A stretch of 64,000 nucleotides of DNA from Kribbella caucasensis (lineage in GTDB: Bacteria > Actinomycetota > Actinomycetes > Propionibacteriales > Kribbellaceae): positions 124,001-188,000 of the forward strand of contig NZ_SNWQ01000009.1 in NCBI RefSeq assembly GCF_004361855.1. The letters run 5' to 3'. The position numbers were made by a program, and so were the translations under genes. Shown in pieces: positions 51,103-60,600 of the stretch. The notes beneath the pieces were generated by a model. That model was not told where the DNA came from. It did no database searches and worked only from the letters and a program-made list of their open reading frames with translations. The first letter of the stretch is position 1, and each line of letters begins with the position of its first letter.

Positions 51103-53250
51103 GTGGGGGCGATGGGATACCGGTTAGCGGTCGATCTGGGGACGACATTCACCGCGGCCGCTAGCAGCGGCGACGGCGGTGCGCCCGTCATGCTCGGGCT
51201 GGGCAACCGGGCGCTCCAGGTCCCGTCCGTCCTGTATCTGCAGGAGGACGGTGAGTTCCTCGTCGGTGAGGCGGCTGAGCGTCACGTTGGTGATGATCCG
51301 TCGCGGCTGGTCCGGGAATTCAAACGCAGGCTCGGCGATCCGGTACCGCTGCTCGTGGCGGGGAAACCGTTCTCGGCCCAGGCGCTGCTGGCCAAGATGT
51401 TGTCCTGGGTGGTCGCGAGGGCGACGGAGCGACTGGGTGCTCCGCCGGACGAGGTCGTGCTGACGTACCCGGCGGACTGGGGCGCCTACAAGCGCGACCT
51501 GGTCGATCAGGTGATCGCGTTGGCCGACATCGGCCCGGCGATCACCTGTCCGGAGCCGCAGGCCGCCGCGATCCAGTACGCCGCCGGCGCCCAGCTCGCG
51601 ACCGGGGATCGCATCGTCATCTACGACCTCGGCGGCGGCACGTTCGACGTGTGCGTGATGGAGCGGGCCGACAACGGGTTCGCCATCCTGGGTACTCCGG
51701 AGGGCATCGATCAGCTCGGCGGTGTCGATTTCGACGAAGCCGTCTTCCAGCACGTGGTCGGCGTACTCGGGCCGGCGATCGAGGAGCTCGACCCGGACAC
51801 CGCCGAGGGGCGAACCGCGTTGGCCCGGTTGCGCCGGGATTGCGTGGAGGCGAAGGAGGCCCTGTCGGCGGACGTGGACACGCTGATTCACGTCGCCCTT
51901 CCGGACCGGAGTACGTCGGTCCGGTTGACCCGGGCGGAGCTGGAGACGTTGATCGCCCCCGTGCTGGACCAGACCTTGCAGGCAACGACTCGTGCGTTGC
52001 GAACGGCCGGTACGACGACCGACCAGCTGACCGCGATCGTATTGGTCGGCGGGAGTTCGCGGATCCCGCTGGTAAGCCATCTGCTGCAGGCCGAGTTCTC
52101 GACGCCGATCGCGCTGGACACCCACCCGAAGCACGACATCGCCATGGGGGCAGCGAGGTTCGAGGTGAACCCGCCGACCACTGTGCTGCCCGTGGTTCCC
52201 GCGGTCGAGCGGGAGGTCGCGCCGGGCACTCGTCGAGCGATCGCCATTGCCGGCGCTGCGGCCGCCGTTGCCTGTGTTGCGACCGCGGTGGTGTTGCTGA
52301 CCACCGGCGACGGGGATCCGCCGCAGGTCGGCACGCAGCCGACAACGGCCCTCAGCAGTTCGCAAGCGGTCAAGGGCCCGGGGTTGTACGGACTGGCGGT
52401 CAGCTCCACCGGGACAACCGCCTACCTCAGCACCCTCAGCGCGAGCTCGGCGACGGCCGTCGATCTGAAGACCGGGAAGCTGAGCTCGATCCGGGTCGGC
52501 AGCCAGCCACTGGGGATGGCAGTCGGTGGTGGTCACGTGTACGTCGTGAACCACGGCCCTGGCACCGTGACCAGACTCGATGAGAAAACGTTCGAACCGG
52601 TGGACTCGATCCAGGTCGGCCGGCTTCCACAATCGATCGTGATCGACCCCGGCGACGGCACCGGGTATGTCACCAACACCAGCGACGACACCGTCTCGGT
52701 CATCGAGGAGGGCACGGTCAGGACGCTCGTCGAGGTCGGTGATTGGCCCCTGAATCTCGCCATCGACGGCACGGCGAATCGCCTCTATGTCGTCAATGTC
52801 GTTTCGAACAGCGTCTCCGTGATCAGTACGACGACCAAGAAGGCGGCGAGACCTGAGCTCCGTGTCGATCGGCGTCCGCACGCGATCGCCGTCAACCCGG
52901 CCGACGACCGCTTGTATCTGACGCACGAAGGATCGAAGAGCATCACCGTCGTCGACACCGAGGCGATGGAGATTCTCCGGCGGATCACGCTCGAGGCGGT
53001 GCCGTCCGAGCTGGCGTTCGGTGGCCGCACCTTGTACGCGACGCTGAAGGACACCGATCAGGTGGCCGTGATCGACACCGGGACCGCGCAGCCCGGCGTA
53101 CCGATCGCGGTCGGCGACCAGCCCGTGGCGATCGCAGTCAATCCGGACGGCAACCGGCTCTACGTGACCAGCGACGGCTCCCAAACGCTGACGATCATCA
53201 ACACCTCCACAAACCAGCCCGTCCGCCCGCCGATCGCCGTCTCCCGGTGA
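51103..53250 (+). CDS. HSP70-NBD / transmembrane / beta-propeller fusion protein
   Basis: 715 residues from GTG 51103, which sits 12 bp after AGGAGG; ATG 51112 is the alternative. Residues about 4-360 are an HSP70/actin-type ATPase half: VDLGTTFTAA (phosphate 1), VIYDLGGGTFDVCV (phosphate 2), IVLVGGSSRIPLV (adenosine). No substrate-binding domain follows. Instead there is one membrane helix (about 385-410, IAIAGAAAAVACVATAVVLL) and seven or so YVTN-type beta-propeller repeats of about 42 residues. The ATPase would be cytoplasmic and the propeller outside. It lies between the AAA+ gene and a second HSP70-like gene. Function not known. Confidence 0.88.
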   Translation: MGAMGYRLAVDLGTTFTAAASSGDGGAPVMLGLGNRALQVPSVLYLQEDGEFLVGEAAERHVGDDPSRLVREFKRRLGDPVPLLVAGKPFSAQALLAKMLSWVVARATERLGAPPDEVVLTYPADWGAYKRDLVDQVIALADIGPAITCPEPQAAAIQYAAGAQLATGDRIVIYDLGGGTFDVCVMERADNGFAILGTPEGIDQLGGVDFDEAVFQHVVGVLGPAIEELDPDTAEGRTALARLRRDCVEAKEALSADVDTLIHVALPDRSTSVRLTRAELETLIAPVLDQTLQATTRALRTAGTTTDQLTAIVLVGGSSRIPLVSHLLQAEFSTPIALDTHPKHDIAMGAARFEVNPPTTVLPVVPAVEREVAPGTRRAIAIAGAAAAVACVATAVVLLTTGDGDPPQVGTQPTTALSSSQAVKGPGLYGLAVSSTGTTAYLSTLSASSATAVDLKTGKLSSIRVGSQPLGMAVGGGHVYVVNHGPGTVTRLDEKTFEPVDSIQVGRLPQSIVIDPGDGTGYVTNTSDDTVSVIEEGTVRTLVEVGDWPLNLAIDGTANRLYVVNVVSNSVSVISTTTKKAARPELRVDRRPHAIAVNPADDRLYLTHEGSKSITVVDTEAMEILRRITLEAVPSELAFGGRTLYATLKDTDQVAVIDTGTAQPGVPIAVGDQPVAIAVNPDGNRLYVTSDGSQTLTIINTSTNQPVRPPIAVSR

Positions 53251-53257
53251 GTGCGTG

Positions 53258-55080
53258 ATGGGGTATCGCTTGGGGGTCGACCTCGGTACGACGTACACCG
53301 CCGCGGCTGTCGCTCGTGGCGGGACGATCGAGGCGATGTTCCTCGGTGACGGTTACGCCGCACCGATCCCGTCCGTCGCGTTCCTGTCCGACGATGGATC
53401 ACTTGTCTTCGGCGATGTCGCCGTACGACGTGGCGCCGAGCACCCGGAGCGGATGAAGCTCGAGTTCAAACGCCGGATCGGGGACAACACCAACCTCTAC
53501 ATAGGTGGTACTCCGGTGTCGGCGCACGTCCTGACCGGCGAACTCCTGGGGGCGGTGATCAAGCAGGTGGCGCGGCTCCAGGGTGGCGAAGCGGATGAGG
53601 TCGTCGTGACCTGCCCGGCCAACTGGGGTCCCTATCGCCGGGAGTTGCTCGATCAGGCCATCTCCATCAGCGGCGTCACCGCGGCCAGGGTCTGTACGGA
53701 ACCGGAGGCGGCGGCGCTGCACTTCGCATCGACCGGGAGGGTACGGGATGGGGACACCATCGCCGTCACGACCTGGGCGGCGGAACGTTCGACGCGGCCG
53801 TACTGCGCCAGGTTGGAGGTGGATTCACGTTCCTGGGCAAGCCGGAAGGAATCGAGCAGCTTGGTGGACTCGACTTCGACGATGCGATCTTCACGCATAT
53901 TTTGCCGTCGCTCGGATTGCCGGCGGACGACGATAATCCGCAGCTGACCAGCGCACTAGTTGAGCTGCGCCGAGAATGTGCTGCGGCCAAGGAGAAACTC
54001 TCGTTTGATGTCGCGGCCACGATTCCGGTTCGGGTGGCGGGCGCGCCGTCCAGTGTGCGGGTGACGCGGTCGGAATTCGAGGAGCTGATCGGGCCCTCGA
54101 TCGGCCGGACCGTCGACTGCCTGGAACGCGTGATCCTGCATGCGGGCCTGTCTCCGGCGGATCTCGCGGCTGTGGTGATGGTGGGCGGATCGGCGTCCAT
54201 CCCGATCGTCAGCGAACAGCTTGCCGCCCGGCTCGGCCGGCCGGTGGCCCCCAGTTCGCAGCCGAAGCTCTGTGTCGCGATGGGCGCGGCCCTGCTGCCC
54301 GCGCCCGCTGCTCGGCCGGCTGCCACGCCCACCGTCCCGCCCGCTGTCACGCCCAGGACCGAGGTCCCGCCCCCGCAACCAAGCCCGGCTCAACGAACTC
54401 GGCCGCAGCCCAGTCCGCCTCGACGCGCAGGGCGGCCCGGTCCGCCACGATCAACAAGGTCCAGAGGGTATGCGCTCGCCGCAGGCTTGTTGTTGCTGAT
54501 CGGCGTGGTGTTCGCCGTTCTTGGGCCGACGACCGCGGTTCGCTCGCAGCTGAGGTGGGATGTGGCGAAAGGGCGCACGACAGCACTTCCTGCGAACACG
54601 CCGGCGGGCGCACAACTGACTCCGACGATTCTCGGGATCGAGTTGCCCGGCGATCCGATCAAGCTCGGGGCGGACCGGACCTTTCAGATCAACGACGGGT
54701 ACAAGTTGTTCTTGGCCGGTCCGGTTGTCGCCGTGGTCGAGCCGTCCGGTGGCGAGATGCTGCTCGACCGCTCGGGTGGTTCGTGGTGGTCACCATTCGC
54801 GACAATTCCCGGGGGAGCGCTGATTCTCGGTCTGCTGTTCGCACTGGCGTACGCCGAGTCGTTGCTGCGGGAATTGAGAAAGCACCGTGCAAGGGTTCAC
54901 GTCGGCGACCTGATCGGCATGGCTGGGGTCGGACTGGTGCTCGGCTTCGTACTGACCCTGGCGACGTGGATCGGCGGCCGGCTGCTGACCCCGATCTCGG
55001 TCGTCCTCATCGTCGTCAGCCTCAGTGCCGCGGCCGGACTACTGGGCTTTGCTGTGTCGGCCCGACGTACGCCGCACTAG
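53258..55080 (+). pseudogene. HSP70-like membrane protein, interrupted by a single-base frameshift
   Basis: Reading from ATG 53258 gives an HSP70 N-terminus (MGYRLGVDLGTTYTAAA ... VCTEPEAAALHFA) to about residue 170. There the frame breaks at 53767/53768. Inserting one T gives TIAVYDLGGGTFDAAVL and the other frame then continues without a stop to 55080 (GGSASIPIVSEQL adenosine motif, a Pro-rich linker, and three or four membrane segments). The restored protein would be about 607 residues and parallels the preceding HSP70 gene. Either a real inactivation, a slip, or a sequencing error; cannot be decided here. Its last 42 bp overlap the convergent gene. Confidence 0.8.
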
Positions 55081-56613
55081 GCTCCCGCCGAGCAGCACGA
55101 AGAAGGTCAGTACTGCGGCGCTCGTCATCGCCGCCGCCGGACCGGCCGTACCGGTGCTGGCTGTCAATCCGATCACGTCGACATCGGCCTGAGCCGTGGC
55201 ATTGCCGCATGCAGCCCTGATTCGATGCCTGCCAAGCGGGAGGTCCGGAAGGGCAGCGACGATCGAGTAGTCGCCTGCCGGGTCGGCAAGCGTCGATGCG
55301 ACCGAGCGTTCGCCGATGGTGATTCGTACGCGGGCTCCGGGCGGGCAGCCGGTGCCGTCCAGGGCGAGGTCACCGCCAGCGCTGGCGGACCGGGCGCCGA
55401 GTTTCAGGGTGCCTTCTGATGGGGGCGGCGAATCCTCGGACCATCGATGATCGATCCGGTCGCTTACGGTCACGCCGTCGACGGTCACGCTGGCCTGAAC
55501 GACGTCAGAGCCCACATCGGTCCTGCGGTAGGTGAACCGCGCGGTTCCGTCCTCGTCGGTGGCTGCCTTGTTCGTCAACTGGCGCTGAGCCTTCATCGTG
55601 GTGACGAAGGTGATGAGGCGGGCCGGGATCGGATCGCCGGAGCTGCTGGTGAGCCTCGCGGTCGCCGTGAAGGTGGTGCCTGTTCTGCTCGTGAGATTGT
55701 CCGGATCGAGCGTGATCACCGGATTAAGTGGGGTGGATGTTACCGGCGTGGGTGTCGGGGTTGGTGTGGGTGTGGGGGACGGAGTGGGTGTGGGTGTGGG
55801 GGACGGAGTCGGCGTTGGGGATGGGGTCGGCGTTGGTGTGGGCGTAGGTGATGGAGTCGGTGTTGGCGTTGGCGTTGGCGTGGGGGTAGGTCGATCGGTG
55901 GTCCAGGTTCGGCTGAGCGTCGTCGCAGCGGTCCGGCCCTCCCAGCGCGCCGTGACGATGATCGTGTCGTCACCGGCCACCTGCCGGGTGTAGCTGAAGG
56001 CGACGTGACCGAATCGATCGGCGGTCTTGTTCTGGATTACCGCCGCGTCCCCCGGCATCGTGGATTCCATGGTCACTGTTGCCAGGCCGGCTGGTTCCTT
56101 GTCGGCAGTGACGGACGCCTGAATGGTCAAGGTCGACCCGACGTGGCCTGACGTTCCAGATGGCGTGGCAGACACCGCCAGCCTTGGGTTGATCCAATCG
56201 TGCTGGATCTTCGGCGAGCAGATACAGGACCGGATGCTCGGCGAGCAGGTACAGGACGGCGGATCGTTCTGCACATGGGTGATTGCCTGGATGAAGTCCG
56301 TTCGCACTTCCTCGCTGATATATGGTTTGAGTTTGGCCAGGCCGTTCGCATCCGTGTTGTCGTCCGCCGCCAGGATGATGTCGCCGTCTTCGTTCGTCAC
56401 AAGGAAGGTGATGGGCTGACCGTCGATCGGCTCACCGTTCCGGGTCAGCGTTGCCACTGCGCTGAAGGGCTTGCCGACGAGGCTGGTTGAGGGGGTTTCA
56501 GGCCCGAATTCGAGTTGATAGCCCTCTGCTGCACGGGCGGGGCGACACGGTGAGATCGACACGAGCACGGTTGCCGCCGCGACGATGAGCAGGGCACCAG
56601 CTCGCCGGATCAT
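55039..56613 (-). CDS. Secreted multi-Ig-domain protein with Thr/Pro linker and C-terminal anchor
   Basis: 524 residues. Signal peptide about 1-28 (ends ARAAEG), then Big_1/invasin-like Ig domains at about 30-110 and 128-235, a linker of some 48 alternating T/S-P residues (about 242-289), a third Ig domain (about 295-390), a fourth beta-sandwich, and a C-terminal hydrophobic stretch ([14 protein letters not shown]) with a basic tail. It is therefore surface-exposed and membrane-anchored; no LPXTG. An odd Cys cluster near residues 120-132 comes from a duplicated segment of about 24 bp (56212-56260). Confidence 0.82.
   Translation of the reverse strand: MIRRAGALLIVAAATVLVSISPCRPARAAEGYQLEFGPETPSTSLVGKPFSAVATLTRNGEPIDGQPITFLVTNEDGDIILAADDNTDANGLAKLKPYISEEVRTDFIQAITHVQNDPPSCTCSPSIRSCICSPKIQHDWINPRLAVSATPSGTSGHVGSTLTIQASVTADKEPAGLATVTMESTMPGDAAVIQNKTADRFGHVAFSYTRQVAGDDTIIVTARWEGRTAATTLSRTWTTDRPTPTPTPTPTPTPSPTPTPTPTPSPTPTPSPTPTPTPSPTPTPTPTPTPVTSTPLNPVITLDPDNLTSRTGTTFTATARLTSSSGDPIPARLITFVTTMKAQRQLTNKAATDEDGTARFTYRRTDVGSDVVQASVTVDGVTVSDRIDHRWSEDSPPPSEGTLKLGARSASAGGDLALDGTGCPPGARVRITIGERSVASTLADPAGDYSIVAALPDLPLGRHRIRAACGNATAQADVDVIGLTASTGTAGPAAAMTSAAVLTFFVLLGGSLVRRTSGRHSKAQ
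55748..55890. repeat. Low-complexity GT/GGTGTGGGGGACGGA repeat array
   Basis: Encodes the Thr/Ser-Pro linker of the Ig-domain protein. Unit copies differ slightly, so it is an in-frame VNTR-like array that could change length by slippage. Not a CRISPR: no unique spacers. Confidence 0.75.
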
Positions 56614-57458
56614 GGCAACCGATCCCCGTCGGCAGGCTCGTACTCCGGCTCGGGCTTAGGCTCCGGTTCGGGCTCGGATGCATCGATCGGATCAGGTCTG
56701 GCTGTGCCGAGCGGTAGGAAGTAACCCACCAGGAAGGCTCCGGCGCCGAAGATCGCGACGAGGGAAACCCACGCGCTCGCGCCCGGTGTCAGCAGGCGTG
56801 TGGCGGAGAGGGTGAAGGTGAGCGTGAGCCCGAGGCCGGTTCCGGCGGCCAGGAAGAGGACGGCCCGCTGCCAGCGATTGGACGGCAGCTTGCGTTGGCT
56901 CAGCGCGATCAGCAATGAGATCAGCAGAACGGCCGTGATCCCAGCGACAGCAAGCCCGAACACGCCGTACACCGAGGTGAGTGAACCCCTGACCCGAACC
57001 GGCAGGCTGTCCTCGACCACGACCGTACGGCGGTCGTCGAGGAGCTGGAACTTCGCCGGGATCAGGCCGACAGCCTGGCCGGTCAGGTCGTCGAGATCGA
57101 GATCGAAGCGACGTTCTGTCGTGGCGCCGGGTGCGAGCACGATGTCGAGCCGGGTCGTGTAGCGGAAGAACGTCATACCCATCACGCGACCCTCGAGCCG
57201 GACACTGCGCACCTTGATCGCGGTCGAGCCGCTGTTGGTCAGATTCAGCTGGATGGGGGTGGAGCCGTCCCCGGCCAGGACGAGTGGCTCGTTGCTGTCG
57301 ACGTCGGCGACGGTACGGCCGTTGATCGTGGCCGACCAAGTGAGTCCGGTGGGTTGCGCAGCTGCCGCGAGCGTTGGCTGCAGGGCTGCGGGGATTGCCA
57401 CGGTAACCATGCACAAGAGAAACCGCAGGATGATCAAGCCGCGCCAGGCACCCCCCAC
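56610..57458 (-). CDS. Membrane protein with extracellular beta-sandwich, operon partner
   Basis: 282 residues. Signal-like first helix ([19 protein letters not shown]), a beta-rich domain of about 130 residues ([31 protein letters not shown]), then three membrane spans (about 160-255) and an acidic tail with repeated EPEP units. Its stop overlaps the start of the Ig-domain gene by 4 bp, so the two are coupled. Function unknown. Confidence 0.8.
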   Translation of the reverse strand: MGGAWRGLIILRFLLCMVTVAIPAALQPTLAAAAQPTGLTWSATINGRTVADVDSNEPLVLAGDGSTPIQLNLTNSGSTAIKVRSVRLEGRVMGMTFFRYTTRLDIVLAPGATTERRFDLDLDDLTGQAVGLIPAKFQLLDDRRTVVVEDSLPVRVRGSLTSVYGVFGLAVAGITAVLLISLLIALSQRKLPSNRWQRAVLFLAAGTGLGLTLTFTLSATRLLTPGASAWVSLVAIFGAGAFLVGYFLPLGTARPDPIDASEPEPEPKPEPEYEPADGDRLP

Positions 57459-57575
57459 ATTTCGAAGTTACTCCGGTCATTGGTAGCTGTCGCCTGGATA
57501 AATGCACCGGCTTTGCGGAAATCTCTCATTGAAGCGCTTTCTTGATCTACCCGGGCGATCATTGCGGATGCCCTT

Positions 57576-57595
57576 TCGGGCAGTGCCGATTGCCC
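57576..57595 (+). promoter_or_regulatory. Shared motif upstream of the 1322-residue gene
   Basis: TCGGGCA, 8 bp, TGCCC at 57576-57595, preceded by CCTT. It is 56 bp before the ATG at 57652 and in the divergent gap (57459-57651) shared with the membrane-protein gene. Matches the sites at 48241-48260 and 63318-63337. Confidence 0.55.
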
Positions 57596-57651
57596 CGGGG
57601 CGTGCCTGACCACCGGGGACACCTCCGCGCGGGGTCGAGGACGCTTTCGTC

Positions 57652-60600
57652 ATGGTCGGCTCACACCGGACGTCCGACAGTGCTGCCAAGGCCGAGGCCG
57701 GCAACGCCCTGGCCGAAGGTAAGCGCCGGGCAGCCGGCCAACGCGCGCGCCCGTTCGGGGGACTGCTGGGATTGCAGCGGGCGGCCGGGAACGCGGCGGT
57801 CAACGCGTTGCTCGCGGCGAAGCTGAAGTCGCCGGGGGATCAGGCGATCAGTGAGATCGACTCGGCGTTGCGGGAGATCAAGCAGGATGAGCCGGCGATC
57901 GACACGGTCGAGAAAGGGCTGAAGCAGGCCAAGGCGGCCGGGGTACCGGTTGACCTCGAAGGGCCCAAGCCGCCGCCGTCGGCGTTGGCGGTGACGACGA
58001 CCGGGTTCGGTCCGAGTGCGGTTCCGGCGAAGAAGCCCGTGCCGCCGCCCAAACCGGTGCCGAAGAAGAGTCCATTGGGGAAGGCGGCTTCGAAGGCTCC
58101 CAAGGTAGGTGGTTCTGGCGGTGGCGGGGGAGCGGCTGGACCCGTTGCCGCGGGTGGTGCTGGTGCGGCAGCGCCTGAGATTGCGCCGTTGGCGGGTGAG
58201 CAGCTGTTGCAGCCGCCGGTCCGGCCGACCGGCGTACGGCCTGAGGAGGATCCGGCGTTCACCCAGGTCACCAGCGGGGTGAAGGGGTTCGCCAAGGCGA
58301 AGCGGGCGCATCCGCCGGCGGCGTCGAAGGCGAAGGAGGCGCAGGACGCGGCGCTTGCGCCGACCGACGACCTGACCGGGCAGGCCAAGGCCGCGAAGGC
58401 CGACACCATGGACGCCCAGCAGCCGGGCACGTTCGACAAGAAGGCGTTCATCGCCGCGGTGAAGACCGCGATCGAGGCGAAGTCGCCGAAGACGTTGAAG
58501 GAAGCCGACAACTACAAGGAGTCGGGCAAGGCAGCCGAGGTCAAGGGCGACGTCAAGGGCATGGTCACCCAGGGCAAGGAGGGGCAGGCCAAGGACATCG
58601 AGGCCGCGACCGAGGCGCCGCCCGACCAGTCCAAGGCGGTGCCGAAGCCGGTCACTCCGATGGAGACCGAGGACCCCGGCCAGACCGCGGCGGTACCGGC
58701 CGCGGGCGCAGTACCGAAGACCGCGCCGCCGGAGCAGACCAACCTGGAGGCCGGGAAGCATCAGGCCAATTCGGAGATGGCTGAGGCGGAGGTCAGCGAA
58801 CAGCAGCTGGCGCAGTCCAACGAGCCGCAGTTCCAGGACGCGCTCAAGGACAAGCAGGCCGCGGCCGCTCATGCGGACACCGCGCCGGCCGCGTTCCGGC
58901 AGCAGGAGCAGCAGACCATCGCCCAGAACAAGGCCGAGGCGACCGCCGAGACGAAGGCCGGGGTCGCCGGGATGCAGGGGTCCAAGGCGGCCGCGCTGGC
59001 CAAACTGGTCGCCGAGAAGGGCAAGACCAAGTCGAAGGACGAGGCCAAACGGGCCGAGGTGACGGCGAAGATCCAGGGCATCTTCACGGCCGCCGAGACC
59101 GATGTGAAGAAGATCCTGGACGGCATCGACCCGAAGGTGGAGGCCGCCTTCGACGAGGGCGAGAAGTCGGCACGGGCCGCGTTCGAGGGATATGTCGCGG
59201 GCAAGATGTCGGCGTACAAGAAGGACCGGTACGGCGGCTGGCTCGGCGGACTGCGGTGGGCCAAGGACAAGCTGCTCGGGATGCCGTCGAAGGTGAACGA
59301 GTTCTACGAGGCGGGCCGGGAGATCTACCTCAAGCAGATGGACGGCGTGATCTCGAAGGTCGCGGACATCGTCGGCAACGACCTGACCGCCGCGAAGGCC
59401 CGGATCGCGTCTGGCCGGAGCGAGATCGCGGCGTACGTGAAGAGCCTGCCGGCCGATCTGCAGAAGGTCGGCGGCGAGGCCGCGAAGGAGATCGGCGAGA
59501 AGTTCGAGCAGCTGGAGAGCGACGTCGACTCCAAGCAGGACGCGCTGGTCGAGACGCTGGCGTCGAAGTACACCGAGGCGCGCAAGGGCCTGGACGAGCG
59601 GATCGAGGAACTGCAGGCCGAGAACAAGGGCCTGGTGGACAAGGCGATCGGCGCGATCAAGGCCGTCATCAACACGATCCGCGAACTCGTCGGGATGCTG
59701 AAGAACGTGCTCGCCCGGGTGGCCGGCGTGGTCGGCGACATCGTCAAGAACCCGGTCGGCTTCCTGTCCAACCTGATCGACGGGGTGAAGGGCGGCATCC
59801 TCAAGTTCAAGGACAACATCCTCGACCACCTCCGCAAGGGGCTGATGAGCTGGCTGTTCGGCGCGCTCGCCGAGGGCGGGGTGCAGCTGCCGGACAAGTT
59901 CGACATCAAGGGGATCCTGCAGCTGCTGCTGTCGCTGTTCGGGCTGACCTGGGCGAACATCCGCAACCGCCTGGTCAAGAACATCGGCGAACCCGCGATG
60001 GCGGCGATGGAGAAGGGCGTCGAGATCTTCCAGAAGCTCCGCAGCGAAGGGATCGCGGGCCTGTGGCAGATGCTGATCGAGAAACTCGGCGACATCAAGG
60101 AGATGATCCTCGAACAGGTCAAGGACTTCGTCATCACCAAGATCATCACCGCCGGCATCACCTGGCTGATCGGCCTGCTCAACCCGGCCGCCGCATTCAT
60201 CAAGGCGTGCAAGCTGATCTACGACGTGGTGATGTTCTTCGTCAACAACGGCAGCCGGATCCTGAAGTTCGTCAACACCGTGATCGACTCGGTCGCCGAC
60301 ATCGTGAAGGGCAACGTCGGCGGCGTGGTCAACAAGATCAACGACGTCCTCGGCCAGATGGTCCCCATCATCATCGGCTTCCTCGCCAGCGTCATCGGCC
60401 TAGGCGGCATCGGCCAGAAGATCCGAGAAATAGTAGAAAAACTCCAAAAACCAGTCAACAAAGCCCTCGACTTCGTCATCAAAACCGGCCTCAAACTGGC
60501 CGGCCCAGTCATCCGAGGCCTCAAAAAGATCGGCGGCAAGGTCAAGGCCAAAATCGCCGCGGGCAAGGCCTACGTCAAAGGCAAAGTCGAGGCAGGCAAG

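Noticed and set aside
55748-55890. Possible CRISPR-like array
   Set aside because: It is an in-frame low-complexity coding repeat with no spacers and no cas genes in the window.
57661-59829. A 722-residue open frame antisense to the large cargo-like gene
   Set aside because: Leu/Arg-rich mirror of Ala/Lys-rich coding; the plus-strand gene has a start context, motif and architecture, this one has none.
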